64,000 nt of DNA from Lusitaniella coriacea LEGE 07157. Its GTDB lineage: Bacteria > Cyanobacteriota > Cyanobacteriia > Cyanobacteriales > Spirulinaceae. This document shows, piece after piece, positions 10,443 through 18,531 of this stretch. A program made the position numbers and the translations under genes. A model generated the notes under the pieces. That model had not been told where the DNA came from. It worked only from the letters and a program-made list of their open reading frames with translations, and did no database searches. Each line of letters begins with the position of its first letter. Within the stretch, counting starts at the first letter, position 1. The stretch is taken from the NCBI RefSeq assembly GCF_015207425.1, contig NZ_JADEWZ010000015.1, forward strand, positions 62,001-126,000, read 5' to 3'.

Positions 10443-11402
10443 ATGAGTAATTTTCAATGGCTATTGGCAAGCATATTTCTTTTTGTTTTATCAGCTATTG
10501 TCTCATGGTTTATGCCCAATGGAGTTAATTTAATTAGTCAGCTATTTGGTCAAGAGGTTTATCCAATTACACCTCTAATTAGATTGTTTTCTTTTATGTT
10601 TTCTTTCTTGTTTTTAATTGGTATAGAGGTGATTATTTGGGTAAGAGTTGAAATAGGAAATTTTAAAAAAGAAATCCCTTTTTTGTTGACAAACAAAATA
10701 ATCTTGAGTACGAGAGAGGTTGTTGATAATGCTATTCTTAAGTTGTTTGTGAACTCCTTAAAAGATAGACCTCAAAATATAAAAGCTATTCATAAAATAC
10801 TTGAAGAATTCGCAAATCCACTTATTGAATTACCTAGTGAGGTTCTGGATTCATATTTGATTGTCATAGAAGGTTTTGCACGGCGATTCAACGAATATAT
10901 TAAAAATCTTGGTCAAGACGGTTGTCATGTTAATCTTAGAGAACATCTAGAAACTACAAAATGGCTCGCAGCTAAAAGTCAAACCTACTTGCAAATTCAG
11001 CGAAAAGCTTTTAAAGCTCCAGATGAATGGACGAACCAATGGTGTCAACTTCTCGATTGGCTTCAAAAACGCAGAATTTCCTGTGAGTATATCGTCCTCA
11101 TGGACAGAGAATCACTCGAGAATGAAAAAGAAAAGATCCAAAGCATGAATATGTATTTATCTCAACGAGGATTTATCTTTAAGTATTGTATATTAGAAGA
11201 TGTAGAAGATTCTTTGGGTGGAACACTACCAACAGAAGAAAATATAGAAGTATTTAATAATAAAATTGTAAAGCTTCAAGCTATTCCTATTGGTGGTTAC
11301 AAAGGAGGAATAACAATAAAAATGACTTTATTTGATATAAACACAAGGGATAAAATTCGCAGATTAGTTAATTATGTAACTGATTTCGCAGAAAAATGTT
11401 AA
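10443..11402 (+). CDS. AT-rich protein with two N-terminal membrane helices, unknown
   Basis: 319 residues, not recognised. Two hydrophobic helices (~4-24 and ~45-70) are followed by a soluble region. The C-terminal half (~200-319) has an alternating alpha/beta look: YIVLMDRESLENEKEKI, FKYCILEDVED, ITIKMTLFDINTRDKIRRL. This loosely recalls phospholipase-D-like or TIR-adjacent sensing domains, but no catalytic motif is visible. Base composition is clearly more AT-rich than the flanking core genes and the gene contains no HIP1 site, suggesting recent transfer. It stands between xisI and the convergent methyltransferase gene. Confidence 0.6.
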   Translation: MSNFQWLLASIFLFVLSAIVSWFMPNGVNLISQLFGQEVYPITPLIRLFSFMFSFLFLIGIEVIIWVRVEIGNFKKEIPFLLTNKIILSTREVVDNAILKLFVNSLKDRPQNIKAIHKILEEFANPLIELPSEVLDSYLIVIEGFARRFNEYIKNLGQDGCHVNLREHLETTKWLAAKSQTYLQIQRKAFKAPDEWTNQWCQLLDWLQKRRISCEYIVLMDRESLENEKEKIQSMNMYLSQRGFIFKYCILEDVEDSLGGTLPTEENIEVFNNKIVKLQAIPIGGYKGGITIKMTLFDINTRDKIRRLVNYVTDFAEKC

Positions 11403-11419
11403 TAATTAGTATTGAGTAA

Positions 11420-12277
11420 CTAAATCAAGGTAGCTATAATATCCCATCCGTCAGGGTACCCTTTCCAATAATCTAGAAGCTCTAACTGTCTTTTTGTTAA
11501 CTTCATTGAGTGATACTGAGACTTCCAACGTTGCCATACATAATCTAGAGGATAAATGACTTGCTCTACACTTTTAACTTTAAAACCAGCATTTTTAAGA
11601 AGTTCGCAAGCATCTCGACGGGTGTAGAAGCGATTGATGCGATAAAATGGCTTTTCTTTTCCTTCTTTATCTTGAAAATATCCTAAAGGGGTCACTTTTT
11701 TTTCTTCGTGAAAAGATGAGCAAGCATACCAAATCCCCTGTTCAGAATCATAATTATTATCTTCTTCAGAAAATACATCTTGAGTTTCCTTTGAAATAAA
11801 CGTCAATCGAATTTCCCCTCCTTTTCTTAAAAGTAATTTCATGTTCAATAAAGACTCTAATGCATCTGTATCTTGTAACATATTAACTGCTATTAATTTA
11901 TCAAGGTTTTGATAATATAAATGCTTTGATTGTTTTTTGCTTATATTTAGCTTTAAATATTTTGTAAGTACCAAAAAATTTTCTTCTTCTTCTATTTTTT
12001 GACGAGTAATATTTAGCATTTCTGAGGAAAGATCAATCAAGATAAAATATAAACTTTTGTCTGCATAGCTAACAGTTAATTGAGCTAGTTCCCCTTTTCC
12101 TATACCAATTTCACCAATACGATTCCCTTCACAAAGCCATTTAGCTGCTTTAGAACACCAATCAGCAAAATTACTAGGAGATAAAAAAGAAAAACTGTCT
12201 GAAGATAATGAGACTGTATCATAGTAGTTTTCAAAAGCTTTTTCTGGAGAACTTATGAACTTTATCTTTGGTTTCAT
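11420..12277 (-). CDS. Class I SAM-dependent methyltransferase
   Basis: 285 residues. The Rossmann methyltransferase motif I is IGEIGIGKGELA (~54-65), followed by the acidic ribose-binding motif FILIDLSSEML (Asp82). The C-terminal half (~170-285) carries the acceptor region with many aromatic and charged residues and is not diagnostic. The gene starts 21 bases after the dioxygenase gene upstream on the same strand, so the two are probably co-transcribed. AT-rich, without HIP1. Probably acts on a small molecule or amino acid; the substrate is unknown. Confidence 0.72.
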   Translation of the reverse strand: MKPKIKFISSPEKAFENYYDTVSLSSDSFSFLSPSNFADWCSKAAKWLCEGNRIGEIGIGKGELAQLTVSYADKSLYFILIDLSSEMLNITRQKIEEEENFLVLTKYLKLNISKKQSKHLYYQNLDKLIAVNMLQDTDALESLLNMKLLLRKGGEIRLTFISKETQDVFSEEDNNYDSEQGIWYACSSFHEEKKVTPLGYFQDKEGKEKPFYRINRFYTRRDACELLKNAGFKVKSVEQVIYPLDYVWQRWKSQYHSMKLTKRQLELLDYWKGYPDGWDIIATLI

Positions 12278-12298
12278 TTCTTAAACCTCGTATGGTGT

Positions 12299-13087
12299 TT
12301 ATAAATAAATTTGCACTCTTCTAAATAATCTATGACTATTTTCGGAGGATAAAGCAGTACGTCCGTGAAGAACTCTTTTATTGTCAATAATCAAACAATC
12401 ATAAGGCATAAGCTTTAAATATATTTTGCTGGATTCGATTGCCGAATTTAATCTATCTAATGCTTCAACTTGTAATAATGAAAGCTTAACATTGTAAAGT
12501 ATAGCTCCTCTATTTAACTCTAGACGATTATATCGGATAGAGAAATCATTCTCATTTTCTGTAAGAATGGAAACCTTACCGCAACGAGCTGGAAAAATTG
12601 GTTGTTTTAATATTTTTATAATATCGAGATCTAATTTAGAAATTACATCTTCCAGAAATACAATTATCGAGTCACCGCCATATTTGTCTGGGGTAACACA
12701 TTGTAAAATAACTATATCTATAGGATTGAGATCAAAATAGCCATCAGTATGGCAATCAAATGGTAAATGAGTAGTTGAAAGAATCAAAAAGCCATCACTG
12801 TCTTTTTTGTGCTGTTTTTGAACTTGAACTTTATGAATATAGTCATCAATTTCTTTTTCTGGACTAAATACATCGCTTCTTGAAACATTGCCAAAAGATG
12901 CACTTATTTTTTTTATGGCAATTTCATTCTCGATTTTTGATATATTTTGAACTAAAACTGCTTTGTGTGAGTTTGACCACTTTTTATCCCTGTAGGTTCG
13001 GTAGAGCCTTTTTTTATTTTGAATTGAGTTAAGCCATTTCATGTATATGTTATAGTTGACAGTTTCTATTCTATTTAGGTTGATCAT
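12299..13087 (-). CDS. TauD/TfdA-like Fe(II)/2-oxoglutarate dioxygenase
   Basis: 262 residues. The facial triad appears as H113-x-D115 (FDCHTDGYF) and distal H241 (RVLHGRTAL), with Arg253/256/257 placed to bind 2-oxoglutarate (HRLFRRVQIYL). The N-terminal ~90 residues are unusually divergent and Lys-rich. Such enzymes hydroxylate or desaturate amino acids, sulfonates or natural-product intermediates. First gene of a two-gene AT-rich unit with the methyltransferase. No precursor peptide or carrier-protein gene was seen nearby, so a product cannot be named. Confidence 0.75.
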   Translation of the reverse strand: MINLNRIETVNYNIYMKWLNSIQNKKRLYRTYRDKKWSNSHKAVLVQNISKIENEIAIKKISASFGNVSRSDVFSPEKEIDDYIHKVQVQKQHKKDSDGFLILSTTHLPFDCHTDGYFDLNPIDIVILQCVTPDKYGGDSIIVFLEDVISKLDLDIIKILKQPIFPARCGKVSILTENENDFSIRYNRLELNRGAILYNVKLSLLQVEALDRLNSAIESSKIYLKLMPYDCLIIDNKRVLHGRTALSSENSHRLFRRVQIYL

Positions 13088-13357
13088 GAAGATATCAATG
13101 GAAAATCTTAGTTTTTTTTATTGCTGATATTTGCTGTTTTTTGATTGTTTAATTTATAGCTTGCACCACTATCAAAATTTCTCTCTTAGACTTACAATCT
13201 AAACCCACATTAATAGAATCTGTCCTCAAGTTGAGGCAAACTTGAAACCTACTTCAGACCAATTTGCGTAAAAATCGCGTGAAATCCCTGATAACTGTGT
13301 AGGGTCGTATGATATACACCCTAGAAATATTGCTCCAGTTCAAGGTAGGGAAAGTCC
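13088..13357. promoter_or_regulatory. Divergent intergenic region before the STAND gene
   Basis: A 270-base gap between two divergently transcribed units (dioxygenase/methyltransferase leftward, STAND NTPase rightward). It is AT-rich near 13088-13200. The STAND gene is preceded by AAGGTAGGGAAAG about 10 bases before its ATG. No precursor-peptide ORF or inverted repeat of note was found. Confidence 0.4.
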
Positions 13358-15037
13358 ATGTCTGAATCCAACACCTCGCGTCTTGCTGTCGTTACCCCTC
13401 ATTTGAGTCGCAAGCTGCAAAAGGAGCGTAAGAGGAAGTACAAGTCTGTGGAGTCCTTGTTGGAGAAGTGGCAACAGGATGCAGACTACCTCGGTTCGCA
13501 ACCTTCCCAGGAGAAGGTGATTGAGGTTCTGAATTCCAGTACGCGGACGACGTGCCGATACGAGTTAATTAACGGGTTGTGTCAGATATTATTGGATCGT
13601 CCCTATCGGGATAATAGCAAGACGAAAGTTCCTCCAAGCCTAAAGCACCAGCTTTGCTGCGAGTTTGAAAAACGGTTTAAGGTGAGCGGACAAGTCTCTT
13701 GGAGTGAATTTTCCAATGCTTGGACTGAACGATTAAATGATTCCGAACCGCCGTCTTCCCAAACGCTGCGGAACTTTTTTAATAACCCCCAACGGGATAG
13801 CTGCGAACATTGGTTGATTGATGGATTGTGTCGGGTTTTGCTGGACTGTTCTTTTGGGGAGTGGCGAGAAGAGGCAAACCGGCAAAGTGTAATGCGATTG
13901 CAACCGATTGTACCTTCCCTAGACTGCGATATTACAAACTGGGTGGGTCGAGAAACATTAGTTAAGGAACTTCTTACTGCATTAACGGGAGACTGTCACT
14001 TACTTTCGTTGGTGGGAATGACGGGAATTGGGAAAACGGCTTTGGCGACAAAATTGATGTTGGAACCGGAATTAAGGCAATTACTTCCCACAGTCAAAAC
14101 GGTGAGTTTCGATGGCGACTTCCCCACCTTTGAGTTAGTCTCTCGAACTGTTTTAGGGGATGCTGCGGCGAACAGCGAGGAGTTACAGAAAGAATCCGAT
14201 CTCTTGGTTCGTTTAACTCTCGCGCAGTTGCGTTCGACTCCTTGTCTCCTTGTGTTGGATATGCTCGAAGTATTATTAGAATTTGATGGAGAGGGAGGAC
14301 ATCAATTTCGCGATCGCGCGTTTGGTCAATTTTTTGATGAAGTGGTGCGTACAGAAATGCCAAGTCGCATTATCGTCACGTCCCAGTACCAACTTCCCAC
14401 TCTAGCAGAAGGACGTTACCCCGCGCGATCGCGCGCCGAATTGCTTAAAGGCTTGACAAACACCGAAGCATTACAACTCTTTGCGCAGTGGGGAATCGAA
14501 GCAACCCCAGGAATTGAACTCGACTTCCTCAAACGAATTATCGCCGCCTACGAAGGTCATCCTCTGGCGCTGCGGGTCATTGCTGGGGAAATGCGCGAAC
14601 CGCCGTATAATGGAGATATTCTGAGCTATTGGCATGAATTTGGCAACGAGATTGAAGCCGTCGAACAACTGCAAAAAGAACCAGACGCGCGATCGCGCGA
14701 AGACAAACCTCGTTTAGATCGTTACAGTCCCCGCCTCAAAGATTTAGTCAAAACTCGCATTGAAAGCGCTTTCCACCGCCTGCATCAATCCTACCCCCTC
14801 GCCTGTCTGCTACTCTGTATGGGAGCAGTCGAACGCAGACCTATCGAACGAGCGCACTGGCTTTTTTTCATTGACGACTACGATAGAGAGGAACAAATCT
14901 GTGCCTTTGAAACCCTACAGCGTCGCTTTCTGCTAGAGTCGGAAAAAACAGAGCATCGCACCCTCTACCACCTCCATCCGCTCATTCGTCGCGTCGCACT
15001 CGATAATTTACCCGAAATTGAGGAAGAATTAAGCTAA
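13358..15037 (+). CDS. STAND (NB-ARC) NTPase with duplicated N-terminal domain
   Basis: 559 residues. The NB-ARC core shows the P-loop VGMTGIGKTALA (~219-230), Walker B CLLVLDMLEVL (~296-306), an RNBS-B-like SRIIVTSQ, the GLPL-like GHPLALRVIAGEM, and a winged-helix region ending HLHPLIRRVALDNL. The N-terminus contains two similar HTH-like modules, ~30-86 and ~115-170; compare YELINGLCQILLD with HWLIDGLCRVLLD. The sensor/TPR part usually fused to such NTPases is encoded by the next gene. The last codon and stop (AGC TAA) come from a MITE-like element at 15030-15155. Likely a signalling or defence switch; the effector is unknown. Confidence 0.8.
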   Translation: MSESNTSRLAVVTPHLSRKLQKERKRKYKSVESLLEKWQQDADYLGSQPSQEKVIEVLNSSTRTTCRYELINGLCQILLDRPYRDNSKTKVPPSLKHQLCCEFEKRFKVSGQVSWSEFSNAWTERLNDSEPPSSQTLRNFFNNPQRDSCEHWLIDGLCRVLLDCSFGEWREEANRQSVMRLQPIVPSLDCDITNWVGRETLVKELLTALTGDCHLLSLVGMTGIGKTALATKLMLEPELRQLLPTVKTVSFDGDFPTFELVSRTVLGDAAANSEELQKESDLLVRLTLAQLRSTPCLLVLDMLEVLLEFDGEGGHQFRDRAFGQFFDEVVRTEMPSRIIVTSQYQLPTLAEGRYPARSRAELLKGLTNTEALQLFAQWGIEATPGIELDFLKRIIAAYEGHPLALRVIAGEMREPPYNGDILSYWHEFGNEIEAVEQLQKEPDARSREDKPRLDRYSPRLKDLVKTRIESAFHRLHQSYPLACLLLCMGAVERRPIERAHWLFFIDDYDREEQICAFETLQRRFLLESEKTEHRTLYHLHPLIRRVALDNLPEIEEELS

Positions 15038-15155
15038 AACACATCAAAACTGTGTATTGAGCGCTTTCTATCATAGCCGTCAATTTCTCACCCCGTCACC
15101 CAGTCCCCCCGTCTCTCAGTCAGTTCAATTCCCAATTGAAATGCATAGCAGCTTA
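15030..15155. mobile_element. MITE-like element, copy A
   Basis: Starts TAAGCTAAAACACATC and ends GCATAGCAGCTTA, so the ends form imperfect terminal inverted repeats bounded by TA. The interior has TATTGAGCGCTTTCTAT and a pyrimidine-rich core of CACCCCGTC type. A close relative is at 31956-32065 and a left end at 60124. No ORF. It supplies the stop codon of the STAND gene and separates it from the TPR gene. TA bounds suggest mobilisation by a Tc1/IS630-like enzyme (inference). Confidence 0.7.
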
Positions 15156-15163
15156 TTGTTCCC

Positions 15164-16594
15164 ATGAATTGCACGACTAAACCCGTCGAATTACAAACAC
15201 TCTCTTCAAAAGAATTACTCAATATTCGCTACGACACTGGGGGGAAATTGGTTTTATTACAAGAAACCACTGCAATTTCTCCTCCTACCTCAAGACCTCT
15301 AAAAATCAGTGAAAAAGCGCGTTTGCGTTCCGCCTACTATTGGTTGAATTCCTATCAACCCGAACCCAACGCATCGAACCTCGAACAAGTACGCGGCTAC
15401 ATTGAAGCATTTCACCATCTGTGCGAACTTTCTGCTTGGCAAGAAGCCGCACAAATTCTCCTCACTCGCCTCAATTTCACCCTAGAAAAAACACTACACG
15501 AACAGATTGGAACCTGGGGATACTATCGCGAACAAATCGAACTATATCGCCGTTTGCTAGGAAAAATCGATCTCCAGTTTGATTGCCTCTGTTTGCAAGG
15601 CTTAGGTAATGCGTCTTGTTGGTTAGGCAAAATTGATGAAGCGATTGAATATCATCAACAGCAACTAGAAATTGCACGCAAAATCAAAAATAAAAAGATG
15701 GAAGCTTCTGCATTAGGCGGATTAGGTTTTGCTTACTCTTTGCTTGAGAAACTTAAAGTAGCAACGCACTACCATCAACAACAATTGGAAATTGCTCGCG
15801 AGCATGATTTCAGAGAAGAAGAAGTTCTTGCATTAGCTCATCTTGGACGCAATTTATGTTTATCTTTCAAAGAACGCGAGGCAATTAAAATGCTACAACA
15901 AGCGTTAAAATTGAGTAAAGCGCTAAACAACATTGAAGTAGAATCTTTTATTTTAGAGAAACTAAGCGATGCTTATTGTATGTTAGGAAAACCCAATAAT
16001 GCCATAAAACTTTTAAAACGGAATCTTGGAATCGATGAAAAACTAAACGATCTTCATGGAATGTGTTACACGTTCATAACATTAAGCAAAAGTTATATAA
16101 TGCTCGATCGGTTCGATCGAGCAGAAAAATATGGTCAAAATGCTCTAAAAATTGCTGAATTGATGGATTATGATTTTGATCGAGCAGTGGCATCAGGTAA
16201 CTTGGGATTAATTTACAGTCATCATGAAAATCAATACGATCGCGCGATCGCGTACTTTGAACAAGCACTTCAAACTTTTATCAATTTAGAACAAAAGACA
16301 AAAATAGGAATTATACTTACCAATCTTTCCTATTGTTATACAAAACTAAAGCAATATCAAACAGCAATGGATTACACTCGAAAATCCCTAGCCATTGCTC
16401 GCGAAATCAAAAACAAAGATATGAGGGGTCTTGCTATCTCAATGATGGCTAATGCGTATTGGCATCGCGGGCAACATTTACGAGGATTATTAACTGTTGC
16501 CTGGGCAATGATTATTCTTCCCCCTTGGAAAAGCGCAAACGGAAAATTCTTGTTCAAAAAAGCATTTGAGACGATCTTTAGCTTTCTCAAGTGA
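15164..16594 (+). CDS. TPR-repeat protein, partner of the STAND NTPase
   Basis: 476 residues, most of it tandem TPR units from ~residue 60 to 440, for example LGNASCWLGKIDEAIEYHQQ, LGGLGFAYSLLEKLKVATHY and LSYCYTKLKQYQTAMDYTRK. The N-terminal ~50 residues are linker-like. The segment AYHHLCEL-type helix before the TPRs (FHHLCELSAWQEAAQIL) is what normally follows NB-ARC and winged-helix domains in one-chain STAND proteins. No Shine-Dalgarno sequence is visible directly before the ATG. Probably the ligand-sensing half of a split STAND system. Confidence 0.78.
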   Translation: MNCTTKPVELQTLSSKELLNIRYDTGGKLVLLQETTAISPPTSRPLKISEKARLRSAYYWLNSYQPEPNASNLEQVRGYIEAFHHLCELSAWQEAAQILLTRLNFTLEKTLHEQIGTWGYYREQIELYRRLLGKIDLQFDCLCLQGLGNASCWLGKIDEAIEYHQQQLEIARKIKNKKMEASALGGLGFAYSLLEKLKVATHYHQQQLEIAREHDFREEEVLALAHLGRNLCLSFKEREAIKMLQQALKLSKALNNIEVESFILEKLSDAYCMLGKPNNAIKLLKRNLGIDEKLNDLHGMCYTFITLSKSYIMLDRFDRAEKYGQNALKIAELMDYDFDRAVASGNLGLIYSHHENQYDRAIAYFEQALQTFINLEQKTKIGIILTNLSYCYTKLKQYQTAMDYTRKSLAIAREIKNKDMRGLAISMMANAYWHRGQHLRGLLTVAWAMIILPPWKSANGKFLFKKAFETIFSFLK

Positions 16595-16642
16595 TATTTA
16601 AAGGGCTACTTTCCGGTGTTGTTCTATTTTTATTCTTAACCA

Positions 16643-17230
16643 CTACCCTTCATCCATCTCGAAATTCACTCTTCCATAGAGATCCCTAAAAGCAACCTGG
16701 AAATCGAGAGAGGCGAAGCTTATAACAGCGTCTTCTCCTGCATATTCCGTTAACACCCATTTTCCCTCTGTGTTTTTAGCAAACTGCTCCCCATAAAAAC
16801 TATATTGGTCGATGAGCAGATATTCTTGAAAGGTAGGAATCGAACGATACGCTTTAAATTTATCGCCGCGATCGTATCCTTGAGTTGAATTTGATAAAAC
16901 TTCTACAATCAACAAAGGGTTAGTAATTGTCGTCTTTCCCGTTCCCTCGTAGATTGGTTCCTCCTTAATGACCATGACATCGGGATAGGTATAGATGCGA
17001 TATTCAGGAATCCACAAACGGACATCGCCGATGTAAATCTCGTAGTCTTGGCTGTCGATGGTTAAAGGAAATTGCCGACAAAAGTTTCCTGCAATCTTAT
17101 TATGATTTGTGGTTTTGCCCGCGATCGCAATGATTTCTCCATCTCGATATTCGTGCTTGTATTCGGCTTCTTCTTCCAGTTCTAAATACTCTTCTGGGGT
17201 GTAGTAGCGCTTATCGATTTGGAGTTGCAT
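16643..17230 (-). CDS. Uma2-family (DUF820) putative endonuclease
   Basis: 195 residues, the standard length. Typical Uma2 features: YTPEEYLELEEEAEYKHEYRDGEI at the N-terminus, the PD-(D/E)XK-like YPDVMVIKEEP with LLIVEVLSNSTQGYDRGDKF, and YRSIPTFQEYLLIDQ. Many copies are scattered in cyanobacterial genomes; their biological role is not established. Stand-alone gene on the minus strand between the TPR gene and an RHH/RAYT segment. Confidence 0.9.
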   Translation of the reverse strand: MQLQIDKRYYTPEEYLELEEEAEYKHEYRDGEIIAIAGKTTNHNKIAGNFCRQFPLTIDSQDYEIYIGDVRLWIPEYRIYTYPDVMVIKEEPIYEGTGKTTITNPLLIVEVLSNSTQGYDRGDKFKAYRSIPTFQEYLLIDQYSFYGEQFAKNTEGKWVLTEYAGEDAVISFASLDFQVAFRDLYGRVNFEMDEG

Positions 17231-17529
17231 TGTCTTCTACTCTTTGAAGGAATTTGAGTCTTAAATTTGAATTCAAGGCTATTTGGATATCCTAGCGAAT
17301 CGTTGAGAGTATGGGATTTTGAAGGGCTTGCGGGCATTGCCTGCCCCACTTTATTAGAAAGCGCGATCGCGCTTCGGGTGGTCTAGACCCTTGACGCGGC
17401 GTTTTTATGTTGTCTATTGCAGAATATCAAAAAAAGCATAATTTGCATATATTTCCATAAAAAAACAAATTGTTGAAATATGCATCGCAAAAAACGCATA
17501 ATGTTTACGAGGAACACAACTTATGCGAC
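17231..17529. promoter_or_regulatory. Regulatory region of the RHH gene
   Basis: AT-rich 299-base gap. It contains an imperfect inverted repeat TGCATATATTTC (17444-17455) and GAAATATGCA (17475-17484), plus two GCATAAT boxes near 17436 and 17496. These lie just upstream of a small ribbon-helix-helix protein and could be its operator (inference). A HIP1 site and the core-like segment near 17340-17400 are the only other features. Confidence 0.4.
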
Positions 17530-17685
17530 ATGGCGACACAAAAACAGAGAACGACCGTTAGTTTTGACCCCAGCGACTACGAGGAGATAAAACAGTGGGC
17601 AGATGAGGAATTTAGGTCTGTACCGCAGTTAATTCAGGTCATTGTGCAAAAAGCACTCATCGAGCGCCGAAAGAAAGTCAAATAA
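17530..17685 (+). CDS. Small ribbon-helix-helix (CopG-like) protein
   Basis: 51 residues from ATG 17530: a beta-strand QRTTVSFDPSDYEEI followed by two helices (KQWADEEF, VPQLIQVIVQKALIER), the ribbon-helix-helix plan of CopG/MetJ-type DNA-binding proteins. The longer in-frame start at 17470 adds a tail without family similarity. GAGG lies about 17 bases upstream, longer than usual. No toxin partner is next to it; the RAYT gene follows after 74 bases and a REP-like hairpin. May be an orphan antitoxin or an autoregulator. Confidence 0.6.
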   Translation: MATQKQRTTVSFDPSDYEEIKQWADEEFRSVPQLIQVIVQKALIERRKKVK

Positions 17686-17716
17686 TATTATGAGTTGCAA
17701 GATCGGCAATTAGTAG

Positions 17717-17735
17717 GGTGCGTTAATAACGCACC
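17717..17735. repeat. REP-like hairpin upstream of the RAYT gene
   Basis: GGTGCGTTAATAACGCACC is a 9-bp perfect stem with a one-base centre, preceded by TAGTAG. It lies 24 bases before the RAYT start codon. An inverted related hairpin lies after the gene, as expected for a REPtron. Confidence 0.75.
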
Positions 17736-17759
17736 ATTCAGCTCGAAAAATCATTAAAG

Positions 17760-18311
17760 ATGCCCAACTACAGAAGAATTACCATAACAGGCGGCACGTA
17801 TTTCTTCACTCAAGTCACGTACCAACGTTATCCTTGGTTATGCGGCGCTCTTGCCCGTTCTACTCTCCGAGCAAGTATTGAAAAAGTACGTGAAAAATAT
17901 CCATTTGCGATTGATGCTTTTGTCCTTTTACCCGACCATTTTCACTGCATTTTTACGCTCCCCGAAGAAGACAGCGATTATGCAACTCGATTGCGACTTA
18001 TCAAAACCTTCGTGACCAAAACGTGTAAAGACAAACTTAAGCTTAAAACAAAAACCACCCAATCTCGCAAAAAACGGAAAGAAAGCAATCTTTGGCAGCG
18101 TCGATATTGGGAACACGTTATTCGAGATGAAGAGGATTTTGCTCGGCATTGCGATTATATTTATTACAACCCCGTGAAGCATGGTTTATGCAAAACGCCC
18201 CAACACTGGAGATTTTCTAGTATTCATCGCTTTATCGCACAAGGAATTTATCCTGAATCTTGGGGACGCGACCGCGTGCCAGATATTCCGATGAATGTGG
18301 GGTATGAATAA
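17760..18311 (+). CDS. rayT: REP-associated tyrosine transposase (RAYT, Y1-type)
   Basis: 183 residues. HUH-type single-strand nuclease fold: the H-x-H motif is in LLPDHFHCIF (His60, His62) and the catalytic Tyr lies in CDYIYYNPVKHGL (~133-136). The N-terminus YRRITITGGTYFFTQVTY is typical of RAYTs. It is flanked by REP-like hairpins in inverted orientation (17717-17735 and 18324-18350). These enzymes nick REP/BIME sequences and are single-copy domesticated relatives of IS200/IS605 transposases. The full length and motifs suggest an active protein. Confidence 0.9.
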   Translation: MPNYRRITITGGTYFFTQVTYQRYPWLCGALARSTLRASIEKVREKYPFAIDAFVLLPDHFHCIFTLPEEDSDYATRLRLIKTFVTKTCKDKLKLKTKTTQSRKKRKESNLWQRRYWEHVIRDEEDFARHCDYIYYNPVKHGLCKTPQHWRFSSIHRFIAQGIYPESWGRDRVPDIPMNVGYE

Positions 18312-18323
18312 TCGTTGATTCCC

Positions 18324-18350
18324 GGTGCATTACGCTTGCGCTAACGCACC
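18324..18350. repeat. REP-like hairpin downstream of the RAYT gene
   Basis: GGTGCATTA and TAACGCACC pair (one mismatch) around a 9-base loop CGCTTGCGC, followed by CTACT. Its reverse complement begins AGTAGGGTGCGTTAG, the same start as the upstream hairpin at 17717, so the two flank the RAYT gene as an inverted pair. Confidence 0.75.
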
Positions 18351-18531
18351 CTACTGATGACTAGCTTTCCCATTACGATAAGATTGAATGATTGATGTTG
18401 ACCTTAACAATCGCTAGCCGATCGGCAGTTTCCAGCTAAAATGGTTGCTGCAAGAATTCTGTAGTGGGTAGATGATTTGCCGTCTACATACTACTATTTT
18501 TTTCGTCGCTCTATCTAATCGCTATAACCTC

